Shown here piece after piece: positions 14,499 through 24,831 of a DNA stretch of 31,546 nucleotides (position 1 is its first letter; each line of letters opens with the position of its first letter). This DNA comes from an uncultured Caulobacter sp. (GTDB lineage: Bacteria; Pseudomonadota; Alphaproteobacteria; Caulobacterales; Caulobacteraceae). Made by a program: the position numbers and the translations under genes. The DNA is taken from assembly GCA_937925635.1 (NCBI GenBank), contig CALALX010000035.1:1-31546 (forward strand), given 5' to 3'. The notes under the pieces were generated by a model. That model ran no database searches, was not told the origin of the DNA, and was given only the letters and a program-made list of their open reading frames with translations.

Positions 14499-15181
14499 TG
14501 CGGCGTAGGCGCTCCGGCGGCGGCCTGCGGCGCGCCCGCGGTGACGCGGAAACGCTTACCGTCGCGGTTGAAGGCGGCCATCTGCGGCGTGACGTCGAAG
14601 CCGATCAAGACCTCGAAGTTGGCGCCGCTCGTCTCGGCGGTGGCGCGCGGGATCACGATCCCGCTGATGGTCTCGCGCAGGAAGGCGCGGTCGCCGTCGA
14701 ACTTCACCGGCAGGTCGAAGTATTCCTTGGCGATGACCGTCTGGTTGCGCGTGGTGACGGCCACCCAGTAGCGGTAGGTCTTGCCGTCGCCTTCCGCCTG
14801 CGGACCCTTGCCGAGCGCGAGCAGCATCTCGACCTGCAGCTTGATCGGCTCGTCGTCCTTGTAGGCGCACCCGGCCGACAGGCTCTGGATCTCGCCCGTC
14901 CAGGCGACGTTGCCGGCGGCTTCGCGGCCGTCCTTGAATTCGACATAGCGGCCGGCGTCGTAGAGCACCTTCACATAGGGGCAGGGCCCGGCGTTCCGCA
15001 GCTGCGGCAGCGGCGCGGCCGGCTGGTTCCACTCCTGGTCGCGCTTCTTCTTCTTGGCCGCCGCCTCTTCCTGCTGGCGATCGCGGTCGGGCGCGTCACG
15101 GCGCTGGGCGAGCGCTGGCGTGGCGGCGAGAGCGCTGGCGGCCAGCAGGCCGGAGAGCACGAGGGTCAGAGCACGGCGCAT
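14495..15181 (-). CDS. Secreted hypothetical protein upstream of argS
   Basis: The 228-aa product has a good Sec signal peptide (residues 1-25, cleavage after 'ATPALA'), then a highly charged linker 'RDRQQEEAAAKKKKRDQEW'. A globular part follows, with 'CPYVKVLYDAGRYVEF' and 'GCAYKDDEPIKLQVEMLLALGKGP'; two cysteines (near 67 and 104) could form a disulphide. The end is Ala/Pro/Gln-rich. I do not recognise a named domain; similar Tat/Sec-signal hypothetical proteins are frequent in Caulobacterales. The cysteines do not form a lipobox. Its stop overlaps the argS start (ATGA), so the two are probably co-translated, which is functionally unexplained. Confidence 0.8.
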   Translation of the reverse strand: MRRALTLVLSGLLAASALAATPALAQRRDAPDRDRQQEEAAAKKKKRDQEWNQPAAPLPQLRNAGPCPYVKVLYDAGRYVEFKDGREAAGNVAWTGEIQSLSAGCAYKDDEPIKLQVEMLLALGKGPQAEGDGKTYRYWVAVTTRNQTVIAKEYFDLPVKFDGDRAFLRETISGIVIPRATAETSGANFEVLIGFDVTPQMAAFNRDGKRFRVTAGAPQAAAGAPTPQ

Positions 15182-15350
15182 GGTACGTCCGGAAAACAGG
15201 AAAAAGACCGGCGCGGCATGCCGGCCGAAAGCAGATGTAGCGTGATAAAGGCATATGCATGACCCCGCAACGCGCCTTCACCGCCGAGGCGAGGACGCGC
15301 GCACGGAAAGCGGTCTGGCGGGACGGCGCCGCAACGCCTAACTTGACGCC

Positions 15351-16310
15351 ATGGATGACGCCGCGCCGATCAAACCGCCCCTGAGGGTGCTCCTGGCCAG
15401 CCCGCGCGGCTTCTGCGCTGGAGTCGACCGCGCCATCCAGATCGTCGAGCGCGCTATCGAGAAGTATGGCGCGCCGGTCTATGTGCGCCACGAGATCGTT
15501 CACAACCGGCATGTCGTCGACCGGCTGAAGGCCATGGGTGCGATCTTCGTCGAGGAGTTGTCGGAGGCCCCGGACGACCGGCCGGTGGTCTTTTCCGCCC
15601 ACGGGGTGCCCAAGGCGGTGCCGGCCGAGGCAAGGCATCGCCAAATGCTGTACCTCGACGCCACCTGCCCCTTGGTCTCCAAGGTGCATGTCGAGGCCCA
15701 GCGGCATTTCAACGCGGGGCGCGAGATCGTGCTGATCGGTCACGAGGGCCATCCCGAGGTCGTCGGCACCATGGGCCAGTTGCCCGAGGGTGTCGTCCGC
15801 CTCATCGAAACGGCCGCCGACGCCGAGGTGTTCGAGCCGATCGACCCGATGAACGTGGCCTTCGTCACCCAGACGACCCTGTCGGTGGACGACACCGCCG
15901 ACATCGTGGCGGTGCTGCAGCGGCGCTTCCCCGGCATCGCCGCGCCGCATAAGGAAGATATCTGCTACGCGACCACCAATCGTCAGGAGGCGGTGAAGCA
16001 GTTGGCCCAGCAGGCGGATCTGCTGCTGGTGGTCGGTTCGCGCAACTCCTCCAACTCAGTGCGGCTGGTCGAGGTCGGGCTGCGCGGCGGGGCGGCGAAG
16101 GGGCGCCTGCTCGACGACGCTTCGGGGCTGGATTGGGACTGGCTCGACGGCGTCTCGACCGTCGGCGTCACGGCTGGAGCCTCGGCGCCCGAGGTGCTGG
16201 TCCAGGGCCTCATCGACAAGCTGTCGACCCGCTACGCGCTGACCATCGAGGATGTTGCCCCGACGCGGGAGACGGTGACGTTCAAGCTGCCGCGGGTGCT
16301 GACGAGCTAG
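15351..16310 (+). CDS. ispH: 4-hydroxy-3-methylbut-2-enyl diphosphate reductase
   Basis: IspH performs the last step of the MEP isoprenoid pathway, reducing HMBPP to IPP and DMAPP with a [4Fe-4S] cluster. In the 319-aa product the three cluster cysteines are Cys22 ('PRGFCAGVDRA'), Cys106 ('LDATCPLVSKVH') and Cys205 ('EDICYATTNRQEA'). Substrate-site residues His51, His84, His134 and Glu136 are all present, as is 'GSRNSSNS', which binds the diphosphate. The start ATG at 15351 gives a 10-residue extension over the E. coli protein. It is divergent from the secreted protein/argS unit. Identity is certain. Confidence 0.97.
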   Translation: MDDAAPIKPPLRVLLASPRGFCAGVDRAIQIVERAIEKYGAPVYVRHEIVHNRHVVDRLKAMGAIFVEELSEAPDDRPVVFSAHGVPKAVPAEARHRQMLYLDATCPLVSKVHVEAQRHFNAGREIVLIGHEGHPEVVGTMGQLPEGVVRLIETAADAEVFEPIDPMNVAFVTQTTLSVDDTADIVAVLQRRFPGIAAPHKEDICYATTNRQEAVKQLAQQADLLLVVGSRNSSNSVRLVEVGLRGGAAKGRLLDDASGLDWDWLDGVSTVGVTAGASAPEVLVQGLIDKLSTRYALTIEDVAPTRETVTFKLPRVLTS

Positions 16311-16474
16311 GGGACGGCGAGACCGCGACGATCGAGGCGCACGCTCTCCGGCCGACAGCGCCTCGCAGGCAAGACCCGTGGCGACGGCGTGTAATCGAAG
16401 AAGCTCGGCATAGTTTCGCACGCGCGCCAGAAAAGTCGGCGTAGGCTGCCTGGGTCGATCCAGGAGAGAGACCC

Positions 16475-16846
16475 ATGCCCGCACCCCTGCGCCACTTCGC
16501 GATCAACGCCGACGACGTCGCGCGCGCCCGCAAGTTCTACGAGGCCGTGTTCGACTGGGGCTTTGAGCCCTGGGGGCCGCCGGGGTTCTATCAGATCACT
16601 GGCGCGGGCGTCGGCGGCGCGCTGCACGGCCGGCGCGAGCTGGTTCCGGGCGCCCGGATGCTGGGCCTCGAGGCGACCGTCGGCGTGAAGGACATTGCCG
16701 CCACGGTCGCCGCGGTCGAGGCGGCCGGCGGCAGGATCGTCATGCCGCCCTATCGCATCGAAGGCGTCGGCGAACTGATCTACTTCGAAGACACCGAGGG
16801 CAACCTCGTCGGCGCCATGAAGTACGATCGGGCCGATCCGACGTGA
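16475..16846 (+). CDS. VOC-superfamily (glyoxalase-like) protein
   Basis: The 123-aa product is a single vicinal-oxygen-chelate module with two beta-alpha-beta-beta-beta units. The first is 'LRHFAINADDVARARKFYEAVFDWGFE' and the second 'VGVKDIAATVAAVEAAGGRIVMPP'. The ending 'GELIYFEDTEGNLVGAMKY' is typical of the glyoxalase/bleomycin-resistance/dioxygenase group, with potential metal ligands His8 and the Glu in 'DTEGN'. The substrate cannot be told. GGAGAG before the ATG supports the start. Its TGA overlaps the GTG of the AraC regulator gene (16843-16846), so the two are translationally coupled, implying a shared role or regulation of the VOC gene by the activator. Confidence 0.88.
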   Translation: MPAPLRHFAINADDVARARKFYEAVFDWGFEPWGPPGFYQITGAGVGGALHGRRELVPGARMLGLEATVGVKDIAATVAAVEAAGGRIVMPPYRIEGVGELIYFEDTEGNLVGAMKYDRADPT

Positions 16847-17595
16847 GTCGGGACGGCGACGGCTTCTGGGTCAGGTCGCTGGCCGAGACCTACAGGACCG
16901 GCGGCCGCACGCCGTGGCACGATCATCCCTGGGGCCAGCTCGCCTACGCCTCGGCGGGCGTCATGCACGTCCGCACCCCGACCTCGGTCTGGGTGACGCC
17001 GCCCACGCGCGCCGTCTGGCTGCCGCCGGGGCTGCCGCACCAACTGTTGATTCGCGGCGAGGCGGCGCTTCGCACCCTCTATATTGACCCGATCACCGCC
17101 GCAGGCCTGCCTGCCGAGGAAGCGGTCTTGGAGATCTCTCCGCTGCTGCGCGAGCTGATCCTGCACATCCTGACGATCGGCATGCTGGGGCCGGACGACC
17201 CTGGGCACGAGCGGCTGGCAAGCCTTCTCATCGACCTGCTTTTGAAGGCGCCGCCTCAGGATCTGGCGCTGCCCCTGCCGACCGACCGCCGCGCGCTGGC
17301 GCTGGCTGAGCGGATCCAGGCCGATCCCGGCGAGCGCGCGGAGCTGGCGGCGCTGGCCCAGGACGCCGGCGCCAGCCTGCGGACGCTGCAACGGCTGTTC
17401 CCGGAGCAGACCGGGTTCTCGCTTGAGCTCTGGCGGCAGAAGGCGCGGATGGTCCATGCCGTGACGCTGCTGTGCGCGGGGCAGTCGGTGACAGCGACGG
17501 CGATGGACTGTGGCTACGACAGCCTGAGCGCCTTCATCACCGCCTTTCGCCGGCAGTTCGGCGTCACGCCGGGCCGCTACCGGCCGACGCCCTAG
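16843..17595 (+). CDS. AraC-family transcriptional regulator
   Basis: The 250-aa product has an N-terminal cupin-like sensing domain ('TPWHDHPWGQLAYASAGVMHV', 'WVTPPTRAVWLPPGLPHQL'). Its His pattern resembles AraC_binding domains of the small-regulator subgroup. The C-terminal double helix-turn-helix (about 145-248) includes 'LAALAQDAGASLRTLQRLFPEQTGFSLELW' and 'VTATAMDCGYDSLSAFITAFRRQFGVTPGRYR', the latter matching the AraC consensus closely. The start is GTG at 16843, overlapping the VOC stop. The last 32 bp overlap the 3' end of the convergent aminotransferase gene, so the two cannot both have a downstream terminator between them. Confidence 0.92.
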   Translation: MSRDGDGFWVRSLAETYRTGGRTPWHDHPWGQLAYASAGVMHVRTPTSVWVTPPTRAVWLPPGLPHQLLIRGEAALRTLYIDPITAAGLPAEEAVLEISPLLRELILHILTIGMLGPDDPGHERLASLLIDLLLKAPPQDLALPLPTDRRALALAERIQADPGERAELAALAQDAGASLRTLQRLFPEQTGFSLELWRQKARMVHAVTLLCAGQSVTATAMDCGYDSLSAFITAFRRQFGVTPGRYRPTP

Positions 17596-18736
17596 CCTTC
17601 GCCAGCCGCTCGATACCGGCGTCCAGCGTCTCATCGCGCTTGGCGAAGCAGAGGCGGATCAGATTGGTCGGGGCGTCCTGCTCGTAGAAGACCGACACCG
17701 GGATCGCCGCGACGCCGTGCTCCTTCACCGCCCGCAGACAAAAGGCGCGGTCGCCCTCGTCCACGCCGGACGCCGTCAGGTCGACGTTCAGGAAATAGCT
17801 GCCCGCCGCCGGCAGCACCGTGAATCCCTCGCCTGTCAGCCCCGCCGCCAGGCGGTCGCGCGAGCGCTGCAGGTCCGCCGGCATGGCGTCGAACCAGGCC
17901 TCGCAGTTCTCCAGCCCCCAGGCGATGGCCGCCTGCAGGTTCGGCGGCGTGGTGAAGGTCAGGAACTGGTGGGCCCCGGCCAGCGCCTTCATCAGCGGCG
18001 GCGCGGCGCAGAGGAAGCCCACCTTCCAGCCGGTCAGCGCGAACATCTTGCCCGCCGAGCCGATCTTAACCGTCCGCTCGCGCATCCCCGGGAAGCTCAT
18101 CAGCGACCGGAAGCGACGACCGTCGAAGACGATCTGCTCCCAGACCTCGTCACAGAGGGCGATGGCGTCGTGGGCCACGCAGTACTCCGCCAGCAGCGCC
18201 AGCTCTGAGTCGCTGAAGATCACCGCCGCCGGATTCACCGGGTTGTTGAGCACGACCAGCTTCGTCTTCGCCGTGAAGACGCTGTCGAGCACCTCGCGCG
18301 TGATCCGGAAGCTCGGCGGGTCCAGCCGCGCCAGCCTGGGGATGCCGCCGCAGCGTCGCACCATCGGCAGGTAGGAGTCGTAGAGCGGCTGGAACAGCAC
18401 CACCTCGTCGCCGGGCGACACGAGGCTCAGGAAGGCCGCGGCCAGCGCCTCGGTCGCGCCGGAGGTCACCGTCACCTCGGCCTCGCCGTCCAGGTCCAGG
18501 GCCTGCCACTTTGCATAGTGGGCCGCCACCGCACGGCGTAGGTCCGGCAGGCCGCGCATCGGCGGGTACTGGTTGTAGCCGCTGACCGACTCCTCCGCCG
18601 CCCTGCGCCGCACGGCTTCGGGGCCGGGCTCGTCCGGGAAGCCCTGGCCGAGGTTGATGGCGCCGGTCTCCCGGGCGAGGCCGCTCATCACCTCGAAGAT
18701 GGTTGTCGGTAGGTCGGCGTAGACAGGATGGACCAC
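17564..18736 (-). CDS. PLP-dependent class I/II aminotransferase
   Basis: The 390-aa protein has the fold-type I aminotransferase landmarks: 'INLGQGFPDE' (27-36), 'YNQYPPMRGLPDLRRAVA', 'VTSGATEAL', 'NNPVNPAAV' with Asn168, 'CDEVWEQIVFD' with Asp196, and Schiff-base Lys230 in 'GSAGKMFALTGWKVGF'. The substrate Arg lies in 'NLIRLCFAK'. It resembles the kynurenine/methionine aminotransferase (YbdL-like) subgroup, but substrate is inferred only loosely. The GTG at 18736 is chosen because AAGGAG lies six bases before it; an apparently open frame continues far upstream but overlaps the divergent GNAT gene. It overlaps the AraC gene tail by 32 bp. Confidence 0.92.
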   Translation of the reverse strand: MVHPVYADLPTTIFEVMSGLARETGAINLGQGFPDEPGPEAVRRRAAEESVSGYNQYPPMRGLPDLRRAVAAHYAKWQALDLDGEAEVTVTSGATEALAAAFLSLVSPGDEVVLFQPLYDSYLPMVRRCGGIPRLARLDPPSFRITREVLDSVFTAKTKLVVLNNPVNPAAVIFSDSELALLAEYCVAHDAIALCDEVWEQIVFDGRRFRSLMSFPGMRERTVKIGSAGKMFALTGWKVGFLCAAPPLMKALAGAHQFLTFTTPPNLQAAIAWGLENCEAWFDAMPADLQRSRDRLAAGLTGEGFTVLPAAGSYFLNVDLTASGVDEGDRAFCLRAVKEHGVAAIPVSVFYEQDAPTNLIRLCFAKRDETLDAGIERLAKARASAGSGPA

Positions 18737-18781
18737 CGGATACTCCTTGCGCGACCGCTTCGCGCTTCCCAGAGTCATGCC

Positions 18782-19243
18782 ATGCGCATCGTCGATTTCG
18801 AACCCCGTCACGCGCCGGCCTGGAAGGCCCTCAACGAGGCCTGGATCGGCCGGCACTTCGCCATCGAGCCGGCCGACGAGGTCGTGCTCCGCGATCCGGT
18901 CGGCAAGGTGATCGCGCCCGGCGGCCATATCTTCATGGCCGAAGCCGACGATGGGGCGCCAATCGGCTGTGTGGGCCTCAAGGCCATGGATGATGGCGGC
19001 TTCGAGGTCATCAAAATGACCGTTGGAGAGGCTGCGCGCGGCGCGGGCCTGGGTCGGCGGTTGATGCAGGCCTGCATAGACCGGGCGAGGGCGGCGGGGG
19101 CCCCGCGCCTGTACCTGGAGACCAATGCAAGCCTCGGCCCGGCGCTCGCCCTCTACCGGGCCATGGGCTTCGTCGACCTGCCGTCCCAGTGCACGGCCTA
19201 CGCCCGCTGTGACGTCTGGATGGAGCTTCGGCTTCGGCCATGA
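18782..19243 (+). CDS. GNAT-family N-acetyltransferase
   Basis: The 153-aa protein carries the acetyl-CoA-binding motif A: 'VIKMTVGEAARGAGLGRRLMQACIDRARAAG', with the pyrophosphate loop RGAGLG at 86-91, and motif B 'LYLETNASLGPALALYRAMGF'. The sequence 'LETN--L-PA--LYR--GF' is typical of the PaiA/MarR-associated small-molecule GNATs. The substrate is unknown. The ATG at 18782 begins MRIVDFEPRH, the natural first strand. It is divergent from the aminotransferase with only 45 bp between them, so their promoters overlap and they may be co-regulated. Confidence 0.92.
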   Translation: MRIVDFEPRHAPAWKALNEAWIGRHFAIEPADEVVLRDPVGKVIAPGGHIFMAEADDGAPIGCVGLKAMDDGGFEVIKMTVGEAARGAGLGRRLMQACIDRARAAGAPRLYLETNASLGPALALYRAMGFVDLPSQCTAYARCDVWMELRLRP

Positions 19244-19366
19244 CGCATCGAAGCGTATCGTCGGGGCCGCAGTCCCACGACAACTGCAGTGGAGACGCTT
19301 CGGAGGGTTGATTTCAGCGCCGTTTTTCGCTTTGAAGCGGTCTTCTCCGACTTCTCGAAAGACTCG

Positions 19367-19750
19367 ATGAAAGACCCGTTGCGCACGGGCTTCGCCGAAC
19401 GCCAAAAGGCGGCGGCCGAAGCCAAGAAGGCCCTGCTGGCCAAGTTCAAGCCCAAGCCCACCGTCCAGGCCACCGACTTCATCACCCGCGAGGAACGGCT
19501 GGCCGCCGAGCGCGAAGCCACGCGCCAGGCGCGCGAGCTGGCCAAGGAAGAGGCCCGCAAGGCCGCCGAAGCCAAGGCCGAGGCCGAACGCGTCGCCGCC
19601 GAGAAGGCCGCTGAGGAACGCCGTCTGGCGCTGCTCAACGACGAGGAGGCGCAGCTCGCCCTCAAGCGCGAGGAACGCAAGGCCCGCAAGGCCGAAGCCA
19701 AGGCCGAGGCCCGCGCCAAGCGCGAGGCCAAATCCGCCGCACGCCGTTAG
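19367..19750 (+). CDS. DUF6481-like charged coiled-coil protein
   Basis: The 127-aa protein is extremely rich in Ala, Glu, Lys and Arg. A short N-terminal conserved-looking segment, 'FAERQKAAAEAKKALLAKFKPKP', is followed by an uninterrupted charged helix (about 45-125) of 'EARKAAEAKAEAERVAAEKAA' type. This matches the layout of the DUF6481 family of small alphaproteobacterial proteins, as I recall it; function unknown. The ATG at 19367 is preferred to the GTG at 19289, whose extra residues look unlike the family. Low-complexity composition means similarity to other coiled coils is not informative. Confidence 0.7.
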   Translation: MKDPLRTGFAERQKAAAEAKKALLAKFKPKPTVQATDFITREERLAAEREATRQARELAKEEARKAAEAKAEAERVAAEKAAEERRLALLNDEEAQLALKREERKARKAEAKAEARAKREAKSAARR

Positions 19751-19797
19751 GCGAACTCCTGGTTGCAAATCGCGCCGCGCACGATCACGCTCGTGGC

Positions 19798-21557
<1,760 letters not shown>

Positions 21558-21561
<4 letters not shown>

Positions 21562-21950
21562 CCTCGCCCGCCGACGCCATCCGCGCCCGCCGCAAGCTGA
21601 CCAACAAACTGATCGCCGCCCATGACGCCGCGCGGCTGAAGCCGTTCCTGCATCCGGACGTCAAGCTGATCACCGGCGACGGGTCGCTGGTGCTGGGCGC
21701 CCAGGCGGTGGTCGAGGCCTTCGCCGGCCAGTTCGCCGACCCGGCCTTCGTGCGCTACGTGCGGACCCCGGCGAGCGTCGAGCTGGACCAGGACGGCGAG
21801 CGGGCCGCCGAGGCCGGCCGTTGGGAGGCGCTGTGGCGAGGCGAGGCGGGCGACCAGACGATGTCCGGAACCTACCTCGCCGCCTGGCGCAGGCTGACCG
21901 GCCAGTGGGTGATCGAAAGCGAGCTCTACATCACCCTCAACCAGGACTAG
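21558..21950 (+). CDS. NTF2-like / SnoaL-type DUF4440 protein
   Basis: The 130-aa product begins with a helix 'IRARRKLTNKLIAAHDAARLKPFLHPDVKLITGDGSLVLGAQAVVEAFAGQF', the cone-shaped NTF2-like pattern seen in DUF4440/SnoaL-like proteins. It ends with strands 'GTYLAAWRRLTGQWVIESELYITL', the typical final strands of the fold. No catalytic residues can be assigned, so it could be a small-molecule-binding protein. The ATG overlaps the kinase stop (21558-21561), implying translational coupling and perhaps a sensing partnership, which is inference. Its TAG stop shares the palindrome CTAG with the stop of the convergent helicase. Confidence 0.83.
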
Positions 21951-24175
21951 CTCCGCGGCTTGCTCTTGAACGGCTTCTTCGGACCGCCGGCCTTGAAGCC
22001 GCCGTCCGTCTTGAAGCCGCCCGCGCGCTTGGGGCCCTTGAAATCGCCGGCCGGCTTGAAGCCCGCGTCGGCGCGGGGCTTGCGGAAGGGCTTGGCGCTG
22101 TCCGACGCGGCCGGATCGTAGGGCGCGGACTCGCGGACCGAGGCGTCGCGGGGCGCGCGGCGCGGACCGGCCGGAGCCTCGTCACGAGCCGGACGCGGCT
22201 TCCACTCCGGCTTCTCGGCGCGGGCCGGGCGCTCGCTGCGCTCGGGACGCGGAGCCTTATCCTTCCACGCCGGCTTGTCGCCGCGCGGCTTGTCCTTCCA
22301 CGCCGGGCGTTCGGAGCCCTCGGCGCGGGGAGCCTTGTCCTTCCAGTCCGGGCGCGGAGCGCGCTCCTTGAAGGCCGGACGGGCGGGGCGATCCTCGCCC
22401 TCGGCGCGGGGCGCCCGTTCCTTCCACTCAGGTCGATCGCCTCGCGGCGCGCGCGGGGCGCGTTCCGGACGCTCGCCCCGTTCCGCACGATCGCCGAAAC
22501 TCTTCTTCGGTCCGAAGTCCTTGGAGGTCGGCGGGGTCGACAGCTCGACGCGGACGTCCTTGTCCTCGTTCGCCTGCGCCGCCTCGAGGAAGCGGCCGGA
22601 GACGTCCTGGGCAATCTGGAACTTGGTCTCGCGGTCGAAGATGCGGATCTGGCCGATCTCCTTCTTGGTCACGTGACCGATCCGGCAGAGCAGCGGCAGG
22701 ATCCACTTGGGGTCGGCGTTCTTGGCGCGACCGATCGACAGCTTGAACCACGCAGCGTCGGCGAAGGCGTCGTGGTCGCGCGGGCCGCGATCCTCGGACG
22801 GCTCGAAGCCGCCGTCGTCACGCTCGCGGCGTTCGCGCACAGGGCGCTGGCGGTCCTGACCGGGGCCGGCGTCATACAGCTCCTCCGGCTCCGGCAGGCG
22901 GGCGCGGAACACCTTGGCCAGGGCGGCGGCGACCTGCTCGGCCGGGTGGGCGGCCAGCAGCTCGCGGGCGACCGCCAGGTCCTCCTCGGAGGCGACCTCC
23001 GACAGGGCGGGGTCCTGCAGCATGCGCACGCGGTCGCCGGCGCGGATCTCCTCGGCGCTGGGCGGTCCGCTCCAGATCGCCTCGATGTTGGCCGAATAGA
23101 GCAGCGACTCGGCCTTGCGGCGGCGGGTGTAGGGGACCAGCAGCACCGACGTGCCCTTCTTGCCGGCGCGGCCGGTGCGGCCCGAGCGGTGCAGCAGGGT
23201 GGCCTTGTTGACCGGCAGGTCGGCGTGGATGACCAGGCCCAGGTCCGGCAGGTCGAGGCCGCGCGCCGCCACATCGGTGGCGACGCAGACGCGGGCGTGG
23301 CGGTCACGCAGGGACTGCAGCGCGTCGTTCCGCTCGCGCTGGCCCATCTCGCCCGACAGCCCGACGACGGCGAAGCCGCGCTCGCGCAGGCTGGCGTACA
23401 GGTGGCGCACCGCGTCGCGGGTCGAGCAGAACACCAGCGCCCCGCCGGCGTCGTAGTGGCGCAGCACATTGACGACCGCGTGCTCGATCTCGTTGGGCGC
23501 GACGCGGATGGCGCGGTACTCGATGTCGCCGTGCGGCTCGTTGCGCGTGGTGGTGTCGATGCGCACCGCGTCGCGCTGGTAGGTCTGTGCCAGGCGCGCG
23601 ATGTCCTTGGCGATGGTCGCCGAGAACAGCAGGGTGCGGCGGTCCTCCGGCGTCGTCTCGAGGATGAACTCCAGGTCCTCGCGGAAGCCGAGGTCGAGCA
23701 TCTCGTCGGCCTCGTCGAGCACGGCGACCTTCAGGCCCGACAGGTCCAGGTGGCCGCGCTCCAGGTGGTCGCGCAGGCGGCCGGGCGTGCCGACCACGAT
23801 GTTGCAGCCGCGGCCCAGCGCCCGCTGCTCGCTGCGCGCGTCCATGCCGCCGACGCAGGTGACGATGCGGCCGCCGGCCTTCGCATAGAGCCACTGCAGC
23901 TCGCGGCTGACCTGCAGGGCCAGTTCGCGGGTCGGGGCGATGATCAGCGCGGCGGGCAGGCCGTCGCCGCCCAGGTACTGTTCGTCGCCCAGCAGGGTCG
24001 AGGCCATGGCCACGCCGAAGGCGACGGTCTTGCCCGAGCCGGTCTGGGCGGAGACCAGCAGGTCGCGGTCCATCGCCTCTTCGGCCAGAACGGCCAGCTG
24101 GACGGGGGTGGGATCGGCATAGCCCTGCGCCGCGAGCGCTTGCTCGATGGCGGGGTTGAGAGGCGGAAACGCCAT
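21947..24175 (-). CDS. DEAD-box RNA helicase, DbpA-type, with long basic tail
   Basis: The 742-aa protein has the full helicase core: a Q-motif region (residues 22-30), Walker A AQTGSGKT (43-50), PTREL (81-85), DEAD (154-157), SAT (185-187), then the second RecA domain with 'STRDAVRHLYASL', 'ARGLDLPDLGLVIHADLP' and 'HRSGRTGRAG'. A DbpA-type RNA-binding domain follows ('FKLSIGRAKNADPKWILPLLCRIGHVT'), as in proteins that act on 23S rRNA during ribosome assembly. The last about 190 residues are low-complexity, basic, with repeated 'WKDKAPR/KPAWKDK' units and a Gly/Phe/Lys-rich end. The ATG at 24175 begins MAFPPLNPAIEQAL; an upstream ATG at 24280 would add 35 featureless residues. Confidence 0.93.
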   Translation of the reverse strand: MAFPPLNPAIEQALAAQGYADPTPVQLAVLAEEAMDRDLLVSAQTGSGKTVAFGVAMASTLLGDEQYLGGDGLPAALIIAPTRELALQVSRELQWLYAKAGGRIVTCVGGMDARSEQRALGRGCNIVVGTPGRLRDHLERGHLDLSGLKVAVLDEADEMLDLGFREDLEFILETTPEDRRTLLFSATIAKDIARLAQTYQRDAVRIDTTTRNEPHGDIEYRAIRVAPNEIEHAVVNVLRHYDAGGALVFCSTRDAVRHLYASLRERGFAVVGLSGEMGQRERNDALQSLRDRHARVCVATDVAARGLDLPDLGLVIHADLPVNKATLLHRSGRTGRAGKKGTSVLLVPYTRRRKAESLLYSANIEAIWSGPPSAEEIRAGDRVRMLQDPALSEVASEEDLAVARELLAAHPAEQVAAALAKVFRARLPEPEELYDAGPGQDRQRPVRERRERDDGGFEPSEDRGPRDHDAFADAAWFKLSIGRAKNADPKWILPLLCRIGHVTKKEIGQIRIFDRETKFQIAQDVSGRFLEAAQANEDKDVRVELSTPPTSKDFGPKKSFGDRAERGERPERAPRAPRGDRPEWKERAPRAEGEDRPARPAFKERAPRPDWKDKAPRAEGSERPAWKDKPRGDKPAWKDKAPRPERSERPARAEKPEWKPRPARDEAPAGPRRAPRDASVRESAPYDPAASDSAKPFRKPRADAGFKPAGDFKGPKRAGGFKTDGGFKAGGPKKPFKSKPRS

Positions 24176-24735
24176 TTTTAAGTAGTTCCTGACAGGGGCG
24201 AAAACGCGTTCGGCGCCCGGTCGGCTCGCATCTGGCGAGGGCGTGTGTAGCGTTTCGGAAGTAAGTGTGGCGCGGCTCATACAGCCAAACCTGTGGAAAA
24301 GCCAGTGTTGCGGACACGGCTTCGCCGCCCCTGCGGTTTGACCCGAACAGGTTGGGGAGGGGGCGGAGCGCCGGGCCTCCGCCCGGCATAGGGGTAGTTA
24401 TGGGCCGTTTCGACGAAGGTTGACGCTCCGCGTGGCCGTTTTCCCGCAGGCCCGGGACGCGCGGAGCTGTTCACCCCTTTATCCCACAAGGCCTGATCGC
24501 CCCCTGCCGCCGGACGTACCGAACGGTTGAGCAGCCGCCCACGGACGGGCGGACGTGCAAACCAGCGCACGCCCGGCGCGGAGGCTTGCGACCCCTCCGC
24601 CTGATCCCGCTCGACCACTCCCCGCCGCCGCATCAGGCTGGTACCACGCGCCCTCCCCCGCGACGGGGACGTGAGGAGTATGGGGGTGGCCCTGGGGGTG
24701 TGCGTGGATTTCACTCTATCCCCCCATTTCCGCGT

Positions 24736-24806
24736 CCCCGGCGCAGGCCGGGGCCCATGCGGGGCAAGGGCTTGCGCGGGATCATGGATCCCGGCCTTCA
24801 CCGGGA
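24736..24806. repeat. REP-like inverted repeat, copy 3
   Basis: CCCCGGCGCAGGCCGGGG (24736-24753) followed by CCCATG faces CATGGATCCCGGCCTTCACC (from 24783). The arms are degenerate relatives of those at 3697-3802 and 6711-6780, again each with an internal hairpin. Confidence 0.7.
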
Positions 24807-24831
24807 AGCCTGTGGACAGAGCGCGCGCCTC

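Noticed and set aside
18737..19768. Upstream extension of the aminotransferase frame by over 300 codons
   Set aside because: It runs antisense through the GNAT and DUF6481-like genes; the GTG at 18736 with AAGGAG gives the standard aminotransferase length.
21821..24181. A 786-codon open frame opposite the DEAD-box helicase
   Set aside because: Antisense shadow of a verified helicase with all motifs; the translation is a repetitive Leu/Ala/Arg/Gly sequence without family signatures.
24290..24600. Possible tmRNA, RNase P RNA, SRP RNA or 6S RNA
   Set aside because: I looked for the tag-coding segment, the GAGGAAAGTCCGG core of RNase P and the GGAAGCAGC-type SRP loop and found none; 6S-like structure could not be supported.
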